A stretch of 64,000 nt of DNA from Rubrolithibacter danxiaensis (GTDB lineage: Bacteria > Bacteroidota > Bacteroidia > Sphingobacteriales > Sphingobacteriaceae). Every line of letters starts with the position of its first letter. Within the stretch, counting starts at the first letter, position 1. The DNA is taken from the NCBI RefSeq assembly GCF_047272945.1, contig NZ_JBKOPS010000004.1, positions 186,001-250,000 of the forward strand. The letters are read 5' to 3'. Of this stretch, positions 9,169-17,797 are shown one piece after another. The position numbers were made by a program, and so were the translations under genes. Under the pieces are notes generated by a model. It saw only the letters and a list, made by a program, of their open reading frames with translations, did not search any database and was not told the origin of the DNA.

Positions 9169-9273
9169 ACTACAAAAATAGAAAAGGGATTGAGCTTTGC
9201 GTTATTCCCTTTTTTATTTAAATAAGATGGGGTATTTTATGACGATACAATTAGATATATAAATAGAAAAGTC

Positions 9274-9301
9274 AAAAAAGAAGCTCCCGTATGGGAGCTT
9301 C
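9274..9301 (-). terminator. Rho-independent terminator of outer-membrane protein gene
   Basis: Read on the minus strand, GAAGCTCCC and GGGAGCTTC pair perfectly over an ATAC loop and run into six T's. It begins 20 bases past the stop of the 366-residue gene. Confidence 0.88.
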
Positions 9302-9321
9302 TAAACCAAATAATAAATAAA

Positions 9322-10422
9322 CTAAAATTTTACTGAAATTCCTGCATTTATACTGTAATCTGCAAAGGCTGCGTCGCCCTGAACGAATCTTCCTGATGTT
9401 GCTGTGTTTTCTTTATCCGTAACGCTTTGAGTTCTGTTTCTGACAAAAGCTACCGGAACAGTTACAAAAAGATTGACTTTATTCTTCTGATAATTTAAAG
9501 CGGGCTCAACAGACCAAATGTATCCCGGACGCCTAAAATCGCCACTTCCCCCTATTAAATCATAAACCGGGATTCCTTCTAACCTCAAACCTGCAGAAGC
9601 AATTAAACCGGGAAGTATCGAATAGTTAGCGCCCGCCCGTACCATGTACTGATCTGGCACACTCATAATTGCTTCATTTCCGAGAGTGGGACTAAGAGTT
9701 TCACGATAAGTTCTTACGCCATTTTGTTCCCGGGGATTGCTTAAGTAGTAAAAATCACCATACACTCCTATTTTGTGAAAAATATTATAGAAGGCATTGA
9801 GTTCTGCAGTAATACCAGTGCCGCCATCACCTAGTTGGATAGATTGATCAACTGTACGAAGTTCTTTTGTTCCATTCGGGCCCACGTTATACCAGTAATC
9901 TTTGTAATCATAATCACCGGTGGGAAGCTTCAGCCCTAATCCTAATTGAATATTACCTTTTGTATATTTTGCCGGGTTAAACAACCACCGGTAAGCTGCT
10001 ATTCTGATATCACCCAGGCCGGAAGAGCTTGTACTGCGCCTTTCTTGTTTAATATATGCCCCGTTTACTAAACCATGTTCATATAACGAAGAACGTGTGT
10101 TATACAGTAATGGTAAATCAATCATCACCGACCACCGGTTGTTAATTATTCGGACCAATGCAAGATCCAAAGAATACTGATGGTTTATTACCTCAGTCCC
10201 CTGTACAAGTCTTTCTTCCTGTTCATCTTTTCCTTTAAAATGTCTGAAAGATTTAAAATAACGTGACGTAGCGCTAAAGGCCCAGGCACTTTCGTGTGAA
10301 TTCGAATCCGGATGATCCATCATACAGCTCCCCCCGGTGCTTTTAATAGCTACGCAACCTTGAGCAAGTACCTTTGCAGAAACAAAAAACATGAAACCAA
10401 GTAGTATGTAGATAGTTTTCAT
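9322..10422 (-). CDS. Predicted outer-membrane beta-barrel protein
   Basis: A 366-residue protein with a signal peptide (residues 1-20, cleavage likely after VLA). Alternating hydrophobic and polar residues run through the chain, and it ends in VKF, the C-terminal aromatic typical of outer-membrane barrels. Paired strand-like stretches such as IQLGLGLKLPTG suggest a relative of the MetA/phenol-degradation transporter-like barrels. The mature N-terminus has GCVAIKSTGGSCMMDHP, with two cysteines. A perfect terminator follows. The substrate is unknown. Confidence 0.7.
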   Translation of the reverse strand: MKTIYILLGFMFFVSAKVLAQGCVAIKSTGGSCMMDHPDSNSHESAWAFSATSRYFKSFRHFKGKDEQEERLVQGTEVINHQYSLDLALVRIINNRWSVMIDLPLLYNTRSSLYEHGLVNGAYIKQERRSTSSSGLGDIRIAAYRWLFNPAKYTKGNIQLGLGLKLPTGDYDYKDYWYNVGPNGTKELRTVDQSIQLGDGGTGITAELNAFYNIFHKIGVYGDFYYLSNPREQNGVRTYRETLSPTLGNEAIMSVPDQYMVRAGANYSILPGLIASAGLRLEGIPVYDLIGGSGDFRRPGYIWSVEPALNYQKNKVNLFVTVPVAFVRNRTQSVTDKENTATSGRFVQGDAAFADYSINAGISVKF

Positions 10423-10619
10423 AACAAGAAATGTATTTATAGTATTAATTATTTTACTGATAATAGAATTAGGTTATACTTCACCTGAATGTGAAATACT
10501 GGATACAAACATTCTGTGAACTCTAATCTTTTAAAGCACAGGCGTACTAATAAATCTATCGAAACAGATGGTATTAGTAATTAACCTGCAGCGGCCTTTA
10601 AGAATAGAAAATAAGTAAG

Positions 10620-11216
10620 TTAGGAGATTTTTTTGGGTGGTTCTTCCGGAGATCCGGGATGAAAATTTATTAATCTAACAGTAACCTGTTCATAAACAGG
10701 AGCTCTATTGATAAGAGGGGGATTAAAATTAAAATTACTAAATACTAAATTAAAGGAATCAACAAATGCCAGTTTAGGAACTGGTACATGCTCCTTTTTC
10801 GGCACAGGAATATCCTTAATTCCTGCTACTTCTATAATATTTTTTTCAGTAAACTGAGTTTTTTCGTAATTAGGAATGCAAACAAAATACATTGCATTCC
10901 TTGTTATTTTCATTTTAATATAGTTATACTGCGTATCCTCAAACTTAATCTGGCCTGATACATCCTCATAATCACTCCAATCGCTGATACCCTCGAGGTG
11001 TACAGGAATTTTTATTACAGAAAGGTCTTGTTTATTATAAAGATTTTTTCCGGCTTGTTCGTTAAAAAACTCATCCGTTTTAAATTTGAGATATTGATGA
11101 ATAGCCAAACAGCCACCTATGTTAAAAAGGTGTGAGCATACTAAAATTATGGCTACTATTTTTTTCAACGCTAAACTTCTTCGATACCAAATTGAAATAA
11201 AAAAAGGAGAATTCAA
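10620..11216 (-). CDS. Unknown protein with N-terminal membrane or lipoprotein signal
   Basis: I do not recognise this 198-residue protein. A hydrophobic segment (KKIVAIILVCSHLFNIGGC) suggests an exported protein, possibly a lipoprotein anchored at the cysteine after IGG. If so, a TTG at 11168 directly before KKIVAI is a more natural start than the ATG at 11216, which adds 16 residues. The middle is rich in charged strand-like sequence, and the C-terminus is proline-rich. It is 197 bases upstream of the outer-membrane barrel gene on the same strand, so a functional link is possible. No terminator is visible between them. Confidence 0.65.
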   Translation of the reverse strand: MNSPFFISIWYRRSLALKKIVAIILVCSHLFNIGGCLAIHQYLKFKTDEFFNEQAGKNLYNKQDLSVIKIPVHLEGISDWSDYEDVSGQIKFEDTQYNYIKMKITRNAMYFVCIPNYEKTQFTEKNIIEVAGIKDIPVPKKEHVPVPKLAFVDSFNLVFSNFNFNPPLINRAPVYEQVTVRLINFHPGSPEEPPKKIS

Positions 11217-11276
11217 AATCTTTTTATTTGGTACGAGAAAATTTAAGTTTTAAAAATTTATTCTATCAATATCTTT

Positions 11277-11313
11277 AAAAAACAAAGGGAATGAACAGTA
11301 AGTCATTCCCTTT
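11277..11313 (-). terminator. Rho-independent terminator of frr
   Basis: On the minus strand AAAGGGAATGA pairs with TCATTCCCTTT over an 8-base loop and runs into GTTTTTT. It lies 33 bases after the frr stop codon. Confidence 0.88.
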
Positions 11314-11346
11314 AAATGTTTGATCGAAGAAATAAATCACAACTTT

Positions 11347-11910
11347 TTAAACCGTCATAATATCTTTTTCTTTTGCTTCTGCAATTTTATCTACTTTAAC
11401 GATATAGCCATCAGTCAGTTTTTGCACTTCTGCTTCGCCGCCTTTTATTTCATCCTCTGAAACTCCTTCAGATTTTAAGCGTTGAATTTTTGCATTGGCA
11501 TCTTTACGTATGTTTCTTACCGCAATACGGCCTCTTTCGGCTTCCTCCTTTACTTTTTTCACGAGATCTCTCCGACGCTCTTCAGTAAGCGGCGGAACAT
11601 TTAAACGGATCATGATCCCGTCATTCTGAGGGTTAAGGCCGATATTAGCTTCGTGAATTGCTCTCTCAATAGGGCCGAGAAGAGATTTTTCCCATGGCTG
11701 AATTACAATGGTACGAGCATCCGGAGTATTAACACTTCCCACCTGATTTAAAGGAGTTGGGTTTCCGTAATAATCAACAGATATTCCGTCGAGCATTGAA
11801 GGAGTGGCTTTGCCTGCACGGATTTTAGCAACTTCATTATCTGTAAAATCGATGGCTTTATCCATCAAAGCCTTTGCATCGTTTAATTGTTTCTTTATAA
11901 GGTCGTTCAT
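11347..11910 (-). CDS. frr: Ribosome recycling factor
   Basis: A 187-residue protein of the normal RRF length. It splits post-termination ribosomes together with EF-G in the cytoplasm. The family motifs are clear: KIRAGKATPSMLDG near residue 30-43, the VDYYG stretch, IQPWEK, and the LTEERRRDLVKKVKEEAERGRIAVRNIR helix signature. It follows pyrH after 45 bases, the usual pyrH-frr order, and is closed by a strong terminator. Confidence 0.98.
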   Translation of the reverse strand: MNDLIKKQLNDAKALMDKAIDFTDNEVAKIRAGKATPSMLDGISVDYYGNPTPLNQVGSVNTPDARTIVIQPWEKSLLGPIERAIHEANIGLNPQNDGIMIRLNVPPLTEERRRDLVKKVKEEAERGRIAVRNIRKDANAKIQRLKSEGVSEDEIKGGEAEVQKLTDGYIVKVDKIAEAKEKDIMTV

Positions 11911-11955
11911 TTGAGTAACAATTTTAGATCTGTAAAATTAGGATTCTTTTTTGAA

Positions 11956-12663
11956 TCAGCTCTTTACCAAAGTACCAATAGGATCACCGTTAGCAATCCG
12001 CATAAAATTCCCCTCTTTATTCATATCGAACACAATAATAGGCAGCTTGTTTTCCTGGCATAATGTAAAGGCAGTCATGTCCATCACATTCAGATTATTA
12101 TCGTACACCTGCTGGAAAGTAATTTCATCATAACGTGTTGCATCCGGGTTTTTCTCAGGATCCGCTGTGTATATTCCGTCAACACGTGTACCTTTCATCA
12201 CAGCATCTGCCTGTATTTCAATTGCACGAAGGGAGGCAGCTGTGTCTGTTGTAAAATAAGGATTTCCTGTGCCTGCGCCGAATATTACTATTCTGCCTTT
12301 TTCCAGATGCCTAACAGCTCTTCTGCGGATAAATGGCTCGCATATCTGCTCCATTTTAATAGCAGTCATCAGCCGCGTTTTTAGTCCAAGTTTTTCAAGA
12401 GCATCTTGTAAGGCCATGCTGTTGATAACTGTTGCAAGCATCCCCATATAGTCAGCTTGTACTCTGTCCATACCTGATTTTTCGGCACTTAATCCGCGGA
12501 AAATATTGCCACCGCCTATTACTATAGCAATCTGAACTCCTTTTTCATGAACGGATTTTATATCTTTTGCATATTGTGAAACGCGTTCGCTGTCTATCCC
12601 ATATTGCTTTTCACCCATCAACGCTTCTCCACTTAATTTGAGTAAAATTCTTTTATATTTCAT
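11956..12663 (-). CDS. pyrH: UMP kinase
   Basis: A 235-residue amino-acid-kinase-fold enzyme that phosphorylates UMP to UDP with ATP. Visible are the N-terminal KRILLKLSGEALMG phosphate loop, IVIGGGNIFRG, the GTGNPYFTTDTAA UMP-binding stretch, and VDGIYTADPEKNPDATRY. It acts as a cytoplasmic hexamer in pyrimidine nucleotide synthesis. It precedes frr and probably shares a transcript with it. Confidence 0.98.
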   Translation of the reverse strand: MKYKRILLKLSGEALMGEKQYGIDSERVSQYAKDIKSVHEKGVQIAIVIGGGNIFRGLSAEKSGMDRVQADYMGMLATVINSMALQDALEKLGLKTRLMTAIKMEQICEPFIRRRAVRHLEKGRIVIFGAGTGNPYFTTDTAASLRAIEIQADAVMKGTRVDGIYTADPEKNPDATRYDEITFQQVYDNNLNVMDMTAFTLCQENKLPIIVFDMNKEGNFMRIANGDPIGTLVKS

Positions 12664-12721
12664 ACAAGGAGTTTCTTCAAAAATATTTCAATTATAGGAA
12701 TTGTTAAAATTAATCGTCTTT

Positions 12722-13834
12722 TTATACCTCTAAGCCATTAAAAAACACTTTTACAGGATCAAAGTCCTTATCAAAAGCCAGCAGATCAGCTTTATATCCA
12801 CCTTCTATCTTCCCCCTTAAATTATCTTCTTTAATAAGTTTTGCCGGGTACAAAGAAGCCATATTAATTGCTTCGGGCAAACTTATTCCAACCTGCTGAA
12901 CACAGTTTTTAACTGCTTTAAGCATTGTTAAACAGGAGCCCGACAAAGTACCATTGGGAAGAACGTAATGATCACCTTTTAGGGTGTGGTGTTGTGTTCC
13001 CTCTCTCGTTTCTGTTACTGCATCAGTTATTAAGAATAACCTGTCTCCCAGTTCACGCTTGGCAAGCCGGATCATGTTAAAATTAACATGGGTTCCATCT
13101 GCCACGATACTCACAAAAGGTTTTTTTTCAAAGATTGCAGGAATCAGCCCTGGTTCACGATGGTGCATTTGGGGCATAGCATTAAATAAATGAGTAGCAG
13201 CCGGAACAGGGTTGTTTAAGAACGACATTCCCTCTTCAAACGTAGCATTCGAATGGCCGCATGATACGATTATCTGCTGATCTGAAAGATAAGACAGTAT
13301 TTCGGCATCCTGCAGTTCGGGTGCTACTGTAATCATTCTGATCTCACCTTCTGCCGAGTCGATCCACCTTTTTAATTCTTCAAGTGTGGCTTTTTTAATA
13401 TATTCTTCCGGATGAGCACCTTTCTTCTTCGCGTTTAAATAAGGCCCTTCCAGATGGATACCTAAAAAATTACCTTTTGCACGTTCCCGGTAGGTTCGTG
13501 CCGCAGAAATAGCTTGCTCTACAATAATGTTACTGTTAGTTGCAACGGTAGCGAAAAAGCCTGTAGTACCGCCTTTGATTAAATCGTTTTCCATTTGCTG
13601 CAAAGCTTCAACAGAAGGCGTACCGCTAAATAACTTTCCACCGCTGCCATAAATTTGAAGATCAAGAAGTCCGGGCGACAAATACGCTCCATTGAGGTCA
13701 GTTCTTTGCGAACTTTCAGGAATCTCTTCCTCATTTACAACAGAAAGAATCTTCCCGTTTTGGATTAAAACTGCTTTTCCCGGTATTTCTCTTCCATCAG
13801 AAATAAGGATACAGTTGTAAAGTGCAGTAATCAT
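12722..13834 (-). CDS. nagA: N-acetylglucosamine-6-phosphate deacetylase
   Basis: A 370-residue amidohydrolase that removes acetate from GlcNAc-6-phosphate in amino-sugar use and peptidoglycan recycling. The N-terminal strand reads LLDLQIYGSGG, the form common in NagA; HLEGPYL carries the metal-binding glutamate, CGHSNA and THLFNAM the histidines, and LITDAV the catalytic aspartate. No nagB or transporter gene is adjacent. It lies between the tsf terminator and pyrH, so it probably has its own promoter at 13835-13870 and may run on into pyrH, 58 bases away. Confidence 0.95.
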   Translation of the reverse strand: MITALYNCILISDGREIPGKAVLIQNGKILSVVNEEEIPESSQRTDLNGAYLSPGLLDLQIYGSGGKLFSGTPSVEALQQMENDLIKGGTTGFFATVATNSNIIVEQAISAARTYRERAKGNFLGIHLEGPYLNAKKKGAHPEEYIKKATLEELKRWIDSAEGEIRMITVAPELQDAEILSYLSDQQIIVSCGHSNATFEEGMSFLNNPVPAATHLFNAMPQMHHREPGLIPAIFEKKPFVSIVADGTHVNFNMIRLAKRELGDRLFLITDAVTETREGTQHHTLKGDHYVLPNGTLSGSCLTMLKAVKNCVQQVGISLPEAINMASLYPAKLIKEDNLRGKIEGGYKADLLAFDKDFDPVKVFFNGLEV

Positions 13835-13870
13835 TATTTTCTAAATTACTAATAAAGGTACTATCAGGGC

Positions 13871-13900
13871 AAAAAAAATCCCCGCTTTTAGCGAGGATTT
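13871..13900 (-). terminator. Rho-independent terminator of the ribosomal operon
   Basis: On the minus strand AAATCCTCGC pairs with GCGGGGATTT (one T-G pair) over a four-A loop and continues into eight T's. It lies 12 bases after tsf. Confidence 0.9.
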
Positions 13901-13912
13901 AAAAAATTTAAA

Positions 13913-14752
13913 TTAAGCTCCTAACTGCACCCGTTTAAATGCGGTTACAGTTAATCCCTTAGAAACACTGTCAAGGAATTGAGCAATATTTTTAGAAGAA
14001 TCTTTTACAAACTCCTGGTTTAACAACGTTGATTCTTTATAGAACTTGTTTAGTTTACCCTGTGCAATTTTCTCAACCATTTCTTCAGCTTTACCTTCTG
14101 CACGGATTTGCTCTTTAGCGATCTCCAGCTCACGTTCAATTGTTCTTGAATCAACATCAGCTTTGTCAATTGCTACCGGATTCATAGCGGCAATTTGCAT
14201 AGCAACGTCTTTACCGGCTTCTTCTGCTCCCTGAGCGTCAGCATTTAAGGCAACCAAAACACCTAAACGGTAATTACCGTGAATATACGCAATTACTTTT
14301 TCGCCAGAAACAGTTTCAAATTTAGAAACACCGATCTTCTCGCCAATTTTACCTGTCTGGTCCAAAATCTGATCAGAAAGTTTAGTTCCGTTAAGATCGT
14401 AGCCAAGCAGCTCTTCTAACGAAGACGGATTTTTTTCAACTGCTAAATCGGCAATACCATTAGCGAAAGCTATAAAATCAGCGTTTTTAGCAACGAAATC
14501 TGTTTCGCAATTCAATTCCACGATGATTCCACGTTTAGCATCAGCAGTAGTTTTTGCAATAACAACACCTTCGTTAGATTCACGGTCTTGTCTGCTTGCA
14601 GCTACTTTTGCACCTTTTTTACGCAGGTAATCTATAGCAGCTTCAAAATCTCCATTTGCTTCGGTTAAAGCTTTTTTGCAGTCCATCATTCCTGCACCTG
14701 TTTGCTGGCGAAGTTTGTTTACATCTGCCGCAGATATTTGTACTGTAGACAT
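13913..14752 (-). CDS. tsf: Elongation factor Ts
   Basis: A 279-residue nucleotide-exchange factor for EF-Tu. The N-terminal UBA-like domain includes VNKLRQQTGAGMMDCKKALTEANGD (residues about 12-36), and the core begins with IVELNCETDFVAKN. Length and motifs are complete. It ends the rplM-rpsI-rpsB-tsf operon; the 135-base gap to rpsB is longer than the other gaps and holds an inverted repeat. Confidence 0.98.
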   Translation of the reverse strand: MSTVQISAADVNKLRQQTGAGMMDCKKALTEANGDFEAAIDYLRKKGAKVAASRQDRESNEGVVIAKTTADAKRGIIVELNCETDFVAKNADFIAFANGIADLAVEKNPSSLEELLGYDLNGTKLSDQILDQTGKIGEKIGVSKFETVSGEKVIAYIHGNYRLGVLVALNADAQGAEEAGKDVAMQIAAMNPVAIDKADVDSRTIERELEIAKEQIRAEGKAEEMVEKIAQGKLNKFYKESTLLNQEFVKDSSKNIAQFLDSVSKGLTVTAFKRVQLGA

Positions 14753-14824
14753 TTTATTTAGTTGTATTTTGTAAGTTATAGATTGTAAGCAGAATACCTA
14801 CAACCACTAATTATCCTAAAAAAT

Positions 14825-14880
14825 GTGGGTTGTTAGTTATACGTTGTAAGTTTCCCTTCAACATGCAACTCACAACCCAC
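14825..14880. repeat. Imperfect inverted repeat between rpsB and tsf
   Basis: Perfect 9-bp ends GTGGGTTGT (14825-14833) and ACAACCCAC (14872-14880) continue inward as imperfect arms (AGTT, GTTG words). Related GTTATAGATTGTAAG words occur just before it at about 14770-14785. It lacks a T tract, so it is not an obvious terminator, and it sits inside an operon whose genes should be co-expressed. Confidence 0.55.
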
Positions 14881-14887
14881 TATAATA

Positions 14888-15709
14888 TTATTCAGCAGAA
14901 TCTTCGCCTGCTTCAGCAGTAACTTTAGGCTCAGGACGAGGAGAAGCCTCTGCTTCCTCGCCACGGTCTGCTTTAGCTTTGGCAGCTGCAGCTTCTTTTT
15001 CAGCCTCGTCTTCTTTTTCGCGTTTACGCTCGTCTAAACCTTCCTGAATTGCTTTGATAATGATATCCGTAATCAAAGAGATTGATTTGGTAGCATCGTC
15101 ATTAGCCGGAATAGGGAAGTCGATATTTGAAGGATCAGAGTTAGTATCTACCATTGCAAAGGTTGGGATATTTAACTTTAATGCTTCTGTTACCGCAATA
15201 TGCTCTTTCTTAACATCGATCAGAAATAATGCAGCGGGTAAACGGTTAAGATCAGAGATACCTCCTAGAAGAGTTTCTAATTTTACACGCTCACGTTGAA
15301 TCATTAATTTTTCTTTCTTCGATAAAACATCGTACGTACCGTCTTTAGTCATTTTGTCGATGTTAGACATCTTTTTAATTGACTTACGAACTGTTGCAAA
15401 GTTTGTTAACATCCCACCCAACCAACGTTCGGTTACGAAAGGCATGTTTACTGATTTTGCCTGTTCTGCTACAATATCTTTCGCTTGCTTTTTAGTAGCA
15501 ACGAATAATACTTTACGCCCTGATTTTACAATCTGTTTTATTGCAGCAGCTGCTTCTTCTACTTTTGTTAAAGTTTTATTTAAATCTATGATGTGGATTC
15601 CATTACGCTCCATGAAAATGTACGGAGCCATTTTTGGATCCCATTTACGGGTAAGGTGACCAAAGTGTACACCTGCATCCAGTAAGTCCTGATATGTTGT
15701 TCTAGCCAT
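14888..15709 (-). CDS. rpsB: 30S ribosomal protein S2
   Basis: A 273-residue small-subunit protein. It starts with TTYQDLLDAGVHFGHLTRKWDPKM, the usual S2 signature, and contains FVTERWLGGMLTN and VDTNSDPSNIDFPIPAND. The last 50 or so residues are a charged Ala/Glu-rich tail longer than in E. coli S2, common in Bacteroidota. It is followed by tsf, as in most bacteria. Confidence 0.98.
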   Translation of the reverse strand: MARTTYQDLLDAGVHFGHLTRKWDPKMAPYIFMERNGIHIIDLNKTLTKVEEAAAAIKQIVKSGRKVLFVATKKQAKDIVAEQAKSVNMPFVTERWLGGMLTNFATVRKSIKKMSNIDKMTKDGTYDVLSKKEKLMIQRERVKLETLLGGISDLNRLPAALFLIDVKKEHIAVTEALKLNIPTFAMVDTNSDPSNIDFPIPANDDATKSISLITDIIIKAIQEGLDERKREKEDEAEKEAAAAKAKADRGEEAEASPRPEPKVTAEAGEDSAE

Positions 15710-15727
15710 TGTTTGATCCTCCTGAAA

Positions 15728-16114
15728 TTAACGTTTACTAAATTGAAATCTTTTCCGTGCTTTTCTGCGTCCTGGTTTTTTACGCTCAACCATTCTGGGA
15801 TCGCGGGTCATTAAACCTTTAGCACGTAAAGCAGATTTTTTCTCAGGATCCAGTTCAACAATAGCTTTAGCAATTGCTAAACGAACAGCTTCTGCCTGTC
15901 CTTTTACACCGCCGCCTGCAACGTTAACGTTTACGTCAAAAGTCCCGGCTGATCCGGATACTTCCAATGACTGATTAACGATATACTGCAAGGGTAAGGT
16001 AGGAAAGTATTCTTTGTAATCTTTACCGTTTACGATAATGTTGCCGTTACCCTCATTTACATAAACGCGGGCAACTGCGGTTTTTCTTCTTCCTGAAGTG
16101 TTAGTTGTTGGCAT
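15728..16114 (-). CDS. rpsI: 30S ribosomal protein S9
   Basis: A 128-residue protein with the S9 signature GGGVKGQAEAVRLAIAKAIVE and the C-terminal basic tail GRRKARKRFQFSKR that reaches the ribosomal P site. It lies 18 bases after rplM and 18 bases before rpsB on the same transcript. Confidence 0.98.
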   Translation of the reverse strand: MPTTNTSGRRKTAVARVYVNEGNGNIIVNGKDYKEYFPTLPLQYIVNQSLEVSGSAGTFDVNVNVAGGGVKGQAEAVRLAIAKAIVELDPEKKSALRAKGLMTRDPRMVERKKPGRRKARKRFQFSKR

Positions 16115-16132
16115 TTCTTTTCTCTTTTAAAA

Positions 16133-16576
16133 TTAAAGTTTAACCTCTTTTGGATTTTGTGCCGCATGCGGATGCTCATTTCCTGCATATACATACAGGT
16201 TTTTAAAAATTGCACGGCCCAAACGATTTTTAGGTAACATTCCGCGAACAGCTTTTTCAACTATACGCTGAGGATGTTTCGCCAATAACTCCTTAGGAGA
16301 AATGAAACGCTGACCACCCGGATAGCCAGTGTAACGAACATAAGTTTTGTCGCTTAGTTTGTTACCGGTCAGTTTTACCTTGTCTGCATTGATAACAATT
16401 ACGTTATCGCCGCAGTCTACGTTTGGGGTGAATGTAGGCTTGTGCTTTCCACGGATCATCATTGCGATCTTAGATGACAAGCGCCCCAAAATCTCGCCCT
16501 GTGCGTCAACAACTACCCATTCCTTGTTAACGGTCTTCTTGTTGGCAGAGACAGTTTTGTAACTTAACGTATTCAC
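16133..16576 (-). CDS. rplM: 50S ribosomal protein L13
   Basis: A 147-residue large-subunit protein with the L13 motifs WVVVDAQGEILGRLSSKIAMMIRGKHK, the GDNVIVINADKVKLTG strand, and VEKAVRGMLPKNRLGR. First gene of the rplM-rpsI-rpsB-tsf operon. A consensus Bacteroidota promoter lies about 55 bases upstream. Confidence 0.98.
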   Translation of the reverse strand: MNTLSYKTVSANKKTVNKEWVVVDAQGEILGRLSSKIAMMIRGKHKPTFTPNVDCGDNVIVINADKVKLTGNKLSDKTYVRYTGYPGGQRFISPKELLAKHPQRIVEKAVRGMLPKNRLGRAIFKNLYVYAGNEHPHAAQNPKEVKL

Positions 16577-16630
16577 TTGCTTGATATTAAATTAATTAAA
16601 CAATATACTATACCCCTTAAATTGGGACTG

Positions 16631-16661
16631 CAAAGATAGGCTAAAATCTATAATTTTCAAA
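16631..16661 (-). promoter_or_regulatory. Promoter of the rplM operon
   Basis: On the minus strand TTTG (16658-16661) is followed after 19 bases by TATCTTTG (16631-16638), an exact match to the Bacteroidota -33/-7 pattern. Transcription would start near 16624, giving a leader of about 48 bases before the rplM ATG. The rest of the 246-base divergent gap to the catalase gene shows nothing else clear. Confidence 0.75.
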
Positions 16662-16822
16662 TGATTATATATTTTTTAAAAGGTGGGCTCTTTAAAAAGG
16701 AACGGCAATTTTCCGACTAAGAATAGAGTTGAATTCCGCTATTTAATTTAATTCTTTAAGAACAAAGAATTTTAAGCCCTGTTAGATTTTTATATCTATC
16801 GTTCTACCTAATACAGAAAACT

Positions 16823-17797
16823 ATGTTTTACCATGTTAAAGAGTTACAATTTAACGCGAGGGTTTCAAAACCCGACCCGCGTTTCGCCCGCCTGCTTTTG
16901 GAGCAGTTTGGAGGAAGCAATGGAGAGCTTAAAGCAGCTATGCAATACTTTGTTCAGGCATTTGCCGCTAAACAACCTTATCCGGATAAGTACGACTTAC
17001 TTATGGACATTGCTACAGAGGAATTCAGCCATCTTGAAATTGTAGGCGCTACCATACAGATGCTTTTGGGCGGTGTGAGCGGCGAATTAAAGAACGCGGC
17101 TGAAGAATCTGAAATTATGCAGTTACTGGACGGAAAGGCATCGAAAGAGAATTTTATTCACGAAGCCATGATGAATCCTCAATTTGCAGTTTTAAGCGGC
17201 GGATCCCCAACGCTTACAGATAGTAACGGCAATCCCTGGACTGCAGCTTATGTAACTGCAAACGGTGACCTTACTGTCGATCTTCGATCTAATATCGCCG
17301 CCGAATCACGGGCCAAGATAGTTTACGAATACCTGATGCAGTTTACCGATGATTCGTATGTAAAAGATACGCTCCGGTTTTTAATGACTCGTGAAGTAGC
17401 CCACTTCCAGATGTTTGAAGCTGCTTTAAATACTATTCAGCCTAATTTCCCCCCAGGAGTTTTACAAAGCGATCCGCGGCACAGCAACACTTACTACAAC
17501 ATGTCTAACGGTGTTGAAGTACGGGGCCCATGGAATGAAGGCGTTAGCCCTGAACTGGGAGAAACCTGGCAGTACATTGAAGATCCCTTACAAAAAGTAA
17601 GAGAAACACATGGGCTGGTTGATTTAACTCCGACAGGAACAGAGCGGACTGATAAAATTGTAGAAAAAGAAAATAAAACTTTAAGTAAAGAAAGAAGCCA
17701 GGAAATTATGAGCGCCACTCCAAAAGGAGAAAATCAATGGAGTGAATATCCTGCAACAAATTCGAATGGATCTAAAGGAAGCAGAAAAAGTAAATAA
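16823..17797 (+). CDS. Manganese catalase
   Basis: A 324-residue di-manganese catalase that breaks down hydrogen peroxide. Ligands are visible at the expected spacing: E35 (SNGELK), E67 and H70 (EEFSH), E161 (AAESRAK) and H194 (REVAH). The C-terminal 60 residues are polar and lysine-rich. This is a non-heme alternative to KatA/KatG. The end overlaps the next gene. HtrA and a small heme protein nearby give the area a stress-defence look, but they are not in one operon. Confidence 0.95.
   Translation: MFYHVKELQFNARVSKPDPRFARLLLEQFGGSNGELKAAMQYFVQAFAAKQPYPDKYDLLMDIATEEFSHLEIVGATIQMLLGGVSGELKNAAEESEIMQLLDGKASKENFIHEAMMNPQFAVLSGGSPTLTDSNGNPWTAAYVTANGDLTVDLRSNIAAESRAKIVYEYLMQFTDDSYVKDTLRFLMTREVAHFQMFEAALNTIQPNFPPGVLQSDPRHSNTYYNMSNGVEVRGPWNEGVSPELGETWQYIEDPLQKVRETHGLVDLTPTGTERTDKIVEKENKTLSKERSQEIMSATPKGENQWSEYPATNSNGSKGSRKSK

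Noticed and set aside
15354..15659. 101-codon frame opposite rpsB
   Set aside because: It lies entirely antisense to a conserved ribosomal protein gene and has no family resemblance.
16577..16622. Possible ribosomal-protein leader structure before rplM
   Set aside because: The leader is only about 48 bases and AT-rich; no stable hairpin resembling a known L13 or S9 autoregulatory element was seen.
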